Below are positions 61,291-64,000 of a DNA stretch of 64,000 bases, piece after piece. Under the pieces are notes generated by a model, which worked only from the letters and a program-made list of their open reading frames with translations, was not told the DNA's origin and did not search any database. Numbering within the stretch: position 1 is the first letter of the stretch; every line of letters starts with the position of its first letter. The stretch lies in assembly GCA_947500055.1 (NCBI GenBank), contig CANMQO010000003.1, positions 186,001 to 250,000 on the forward strand, in the 5' to 3' direction. The translations under genes were made by a program, and so were the position numbers. The stretch is from an uncultured Paracoccaceae bacterium (GTDB lineage: Bacteria; Pseudomonadota; Alphaproteobacteria; Rhodobacterales; Rhodobacteraceae).

Positions 61291-62826
61291 ATGACAGCAT
61301 CAGCCAGAAAATCACGCAGCGGCGGGCGGGCAGCGCGGGTTGCCCTGCGTAACGCCCCATTGGCCGAAGATTTGCGCCCGGTGCGCGCCGGGTTGGAGGG
61401 CGGGCAATACAAGCCGCTGACCGATGCCGATGTGATGCGCATTCATGAGGCGGCGCTGAATGCATTGGAGCAAATCGGCCTGTCACAGGCCCCGCCTTCA
61501 GGGGTTGAGGCGATGACCAGGGCTGGTGCAATCCTCGGCGATGATGGCAGGTTGCGCTTTCCCCGCGCATTGGTCGAGGACATGCTGGCCAAGGCCGCGC
61601 GCAACATCACCCTGCACGGGCGCGACCCGAAACATGATCTGCACCTCTCGGGGCACAAGGTACATTTTGGCACGGCCGGGGCTGCGGTTCACATCGTCGA
61701 TCTGGCAACCAACACCTATCGCGACAGCACGGCACAGGATTTGCATGACGCCGCCAGGATCACCGATGCGCTCGACAACGTGCATTTCTTCCAGCGGGCG
61801 ATGGTCGCGCGGGATGTCACCGATAACCTCGAAATGGATCTGAACACGGTTTATGCCTGCTGCGCAGGCACGACCAAACATGTCGGCACATCCTTCAGCG
61901 AACCGGATCACGTCGCACCATGCATGGAACTGATCCACCGGATCGCCGGGGGCGAAGCCGCCTATCGGGCACGCCCTTTCATCTCGAACTCGAACTGCTT
62001 TGTCGTACCGCCGATGAAATTCGCCGAGGAAAGCTGCATCGCCATGGAACACTGCATCCGTGCAGGCATGCCCGTGTTGTTGCTATCGGCTGGGCAGGCG
62101 GGGGCCACAGCGCCAGCGCCGATCGCCCTGGCCATTGTGCAGGCCGTGGCGGAATGTCTGGCAGGGGTTGTGTATGTCAACGCTGTGTCGCCCGGACATC
62201 CGGCGATCTTTGGCACATGGCCGTTTGTCTCCGACCTGCGCACCGGCGCGATGTCAGGCGGATCAGCCGAGCAGGCCTTGCTGACGGCGGGTTGTTCACA
62301 GATGCACAAATTCTACGGTCTGCCCGGCGGTGCCGCTGCGGGCATATCCGACAGTAAACTGCCGGATATGCAGGCCGGCTGGGAACAGGGGATCACCAAT
62401 GTTCTGGCCGGGCTATCGGGACTGAACATGGTTTATGAATCCGTTGGCATGCATGCTTCCCTGCTTGGGTTTTGTCTGGAATCGCTGGTGCTCGGCGATG
62501 ATATCCTCGGGCAGGTCATGCGTTGCGTGCGCGGGATCGACGTGACCGAGGACAGCACCTCGATCGAGGCGATGAAGGCGGTCTGCCTTGGTGGGCCGGG
62601 GCATTATCTGGGGTCAGATCAAACACTGAATCTGATGCAGACCGAATATATCTATCCAACACTTGGCAACCGGATGAGCCCCAAGGAATGGGGCGAGGCG
62701 GATAGACCGATGTTGCTCGACAAGGCGATTGAGCGCAAAAATGAGATCCTCGCCAACGCGAAAATCCAGATTGATCCAGCGCTCGATGCGGAAATCCGGG
62801 CCGACTACAACATCTATTTCAACTAA
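61291..62826 (+). CDS. Non-pyrrolysine MttB-superfamily methyltransferase
   Basis: A 511-residue TIM-barrel protein of the trimethylamine methyltransferase (MttB) superfamily: MRIHEAALNALEQIGL opening, HFGTAGAAVHIVDLATNTYRDSTAQDLHDAARITDALDNVHFF, KAVCLGGPGHYLGSDQTLNLMQTEYIYPTLGNR at the end. The reading frame has no internal amber codon, so it lacks pyrrolysine, like glycine-betaine methyltransferase MtgB. Such enzymes transfer a methyl group from a quaternary amine to a corrinoid protein, but no corrinoid protein gene is nearby. SD AGGGAG precedes the ATG. It is followed by a dehydrogenase gene 9 bp later. Confidence 0.85.
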   Translation: MTASARKSRSGGRAARVALRNAPLAEDLRPVRAGLEGGQYKPLTDADVMRIHEAALNALEQIGLSQAPPSGVEAMTRAGAILGDDGRLRFPRALVEDMLAKAARNITLHGRDPKHDLHLSGHKVHFGTAGAAVHIVDLATNTYRDSTAQDLHDAARITDALDNVHFFQRAMVARDVTDNLEMDLNTVYACCAGTTKHVGTSFSEPDHVAPCMELIHRIAGGEAAYRARPFISNSNCFVVPPMKFAEESCIAMEHCIRAGMPVLLLSAGQAGATAPAPIALAIVQAVAECLAGVVYVNAVSPGHPAIFGTWPFVSDLRTGAMSGGSAEQALLTAGCSQMHKFYGLPGGAAAGISDSKLPDMQAGWEQGITNVLAGLSGLNMVYESVGMHASLLGFCLESLVLGDDILGQVMRCVRGIDVTEDSTSIEAMKAVCLGGPGHYLGSDQTLNLMQTEYIYPTLGNRMSPKEWGEADRPMLLDKAIERKNEILANAKIQIDPALDAEIRADYNIYFN

Positions 62827-62835
62827 GGAAACGCC

Positions 62836-63735
62836 ATGCATTACGGTTACATCGGGCTGGGCAATCTGGGCATCAATTGCGCGGGCTGCCTGCGCAAATC
62901 AGGGTTGGATGTCACAGCGACGGACCTGAACAAATCGCTCGCTGAGCCGATCCAGTCGTTGGGGTGCAATTGGGCTGACGATGCGATCGGCGTCGCCAAG
63001 GCCGCCGATCACGTGATCACCTGCCTGCCTTCACCAGCAGTGACCGCCAAAGTGCTTGACGAAATCCTGCCCCATATGAAACCGGGCGCGCATTGGATCG
63101 AAATGTCAACATTGGGTCGGGACGACGTCCTGGAAATGGCACAGAAGGCCAGCGCGCATGGCGTGCGCATGATGGAACTGCCGGTCACCGGCGGGGTCCA
63201 TCTGGCCGCCCAGGGCAAAATCACCATGCTGGCTGGCGGTGACAAGGATATGTTTGATCTACACCTGCCCGCCATGCAGGCGATGGGTGATCAGGTCTTT
63301 CACATGGGGCCGCTCGGGTCTGCCGCGATCATCAAGGTGATCACCAACATGCTGGCCTTTATCCACCTCAAAGCCTGCGGCGAGGCGCTGATGCTGGCCA
63401 AGCGGGGCGGGCTGAATCTCGGGCAGGCATGGCACGCAATCAAGGCGTCATCAGGCAATTCCTTTGTGCATGAAACCGAAGGGGCGCTGGTGCTGAATGG
63501 GTCCTATGATATCGGGTTCAACATGGATCTGGTGCTGAAGGATCTCGGGTTCGCGATGGATTTCGGCAAGGAGTTCGAAGTGCCGCTCGATCTGGCCAGT
63601 GCGACACGGCAAAGCTACGTCGCAGCCCGGGCGGCTTATGGCGGGACCGCGGAATCACCTATGGTGGTCAAACTGCTGGAAGACCTTTTGCAAACAGACC
63701 TGCGCGCCGAAGGGTTCCCCGCCAAATTGGAATAG
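62836..63735 (+). CDS. NAD(P)-dependent beta-hydroxyacid dehydrogenase (HIBADH family)
   Basis: A 299-residue enzyme: YIGLGNLGINCAGCL dinucleotide motif, VITCLPSPAVTAKVL, MMELPVTGGVHLAAQGKITMLAGGD (substrate loop) and GSAAIIKVITNMLAFIHLKACGEALMLAKRGG with the catalytic Lys. It belongs with 3-hydroxyisobutyrate/2-hydroxy-3-oxopropionate reductases; the substrate is unknown. SD AAGGAAACG. Operon with the MttB-like gene. Confidence 0.87.
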   Translation: MHYGYIGLGNLGINCAGCLRKSGLDVTATDLNKSLAEPIQSLGCNWADDAIGVAKAADHVITCLPSPAVTAKVLDEILPHMKPGAHWIEMSTLGRDDVLEMAQKASAHGVRMMELPVTGGVHLAAQGKITMLAGGDKDMFDLHLPAMQAMGDQVFHMGPLGSAAIIKVITNMLAFIHLKACGEALMLAKRGGLNLGQAWHAIKASSGNSFVHETEGALVLNGSYDIGFNMDLVLKDLGFAMDFGKEFEVPLDLASATRQSYVAARAAYGGTAESPMVVKLLEDLLQTDLRAEGFPAKLE

Positions 63736-63741
63736 CGCGCG

Positions 63742-64000
63742 TCAGCACGCCGCAAAAAACTCACGCCATGCGGCGATCACCAGGTCCGGGCATTCCTCGG
63801 CCAGAAAATGGCCGCCGGGCAGCGCCCAACCTTCCACTTGCGCCGCCCGCTCGCGCCACAAGGCCAAGCTGTCAAAATGGGCTTCAATCGCGCCATCCTT
63901 GCCCCACAGGGTCAGAAGCGGCATCTGCAATAGCGTGGGGTCAGCATCGTCATGGGCGATATCAATGGTCGCCGCTGCGCGATAGTCCTCGCAGGCGCAA
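63742..64000 (-). CDS. Haloacetate dehalogenase-like alpha/beta hydrolase, C-terminal fragment
   Basis: The gene runs off the window end. The frame ending with TGA at 63742-63744 reads CEDYRAAATIDIAHDDAD, then MPLLTLWGKDG and LPGGHFLAEECPDLV. CEDYRAAATID and the catalytic His in GGHFLAEE are typical of the fluoroacetate/haloacetate dehalogenase-like branch of alpha/beta hydrolases. The nucleophile Asp and start lie beyond base 64000. The gene is convergent with the dehydrogenase gene. Confidence 0.8.
   Translation of the reverse strand, partial: CACEDYRAAATIDIAHDDADPTLLQMPLLTLWGKDGAIEAHFDSLALWRERAAQVEGWALPGGHFLAEECPDLVIAAWREFFAAC

Noticed and set aside
61291-62826. A pyrrolysine-containing trimethylamine methyltransferase
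   Set aside because: The frame is open over 511 codons with no internal TAG.

Overview
The window looks like chromosomal DNA of an alphaproteobacterium of the Rhodobacteraceae (marine Roseobacter type, e.g. a Yoonia/Loktanella-like genus). This is inferred from gene content (TRAP transporter, iol cluster, PA2778/PA2779 pair, Rieske plus DMGDH-like enzymes, MttB-like methyltransferase), from the moderately high GC content and from the style of intergenic repeats; no rRNA or tRNA gene is present to fix the genus. About 53 protein genes are supported, plus one short RNA/leader-ORF module.

Region 1 (1-4.9 kb): the end of a MipA/OmpV-like outer-membrane protein, then two separate ArsR-repressor/SRPBCC operons, the second led by a secreted cupin. 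Each has a striking palindromic operator at its promoter. A YCII-like protein, a membrane protein and a membrane-anchored AraC regulator lie between them.
Region 2 (5.1-16.1 kb): a surface-polysaccharide island. It holds two related GT2-type transferases around an SGNH-like protein and a possible GT-B protein, two methyltransferases, a fucosyltransferase-like domain fused to TPRs, a UDP-glucuronate 4-epimerase type enzyme, and gmd-fcl for GDP-L-fucose. The donor pathway and the fucosyltransferase-like protein probably belong together.
Region 3 (16.2-23.5 kb): a peptide-type ABC importer operon with two tandem binding proteins, an intercistronic hairpin and translationally coupled B-C-D-F genes.
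Region 4 (23.5-33.7 kb): a C39-like peptidase/PA2779 pair, YggT, a thioesterase, a UMF1 MFS protein, MepA, a phytase-like esterase and a YhhQ transporter. Next comes a compact transcript with an extraordinarily long Shine-Dalgarno match and its own terminator, then arfB behind an 11-bp-phased GTCGG repeat array. An AT-rich orphan PP-loop protein and an ECF sigma/anti-sigma pair close the region.
Region 5 (33.7-49.1 kb): a TRAP transporter, a DctB/DctD-like two-component system whose regulator lacks the sigma54 GAFTGA motif, and a divergent myo-inositol catabolic cluster (iolD-C-B-J-G on the minus strand; two further Gfo/Idh/MocA enzymes and iolE on the plus strand) around a perfect LacI-type palindrome.
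Region 6 (49.1-64 kb): an exported unknown protein, a LysR-Rieske oxygenase-small protein-DMGDH-like set, an RND efflux pair, and a LysR-MttB-like-dehydrogenase set. It ends in a truncated haloacetate-dehalogenase-like hydrolase.

The two least explained signals are (i) the module at about 29.76-30.0 kb, where 17 nt are complementary to the 3' end of 16S rRNA and can also fold onto an upstream anti-SD mimic, and (ii) the four-fold GTCGG arrays with exact 11-bp phasing found at two unrelated loci.
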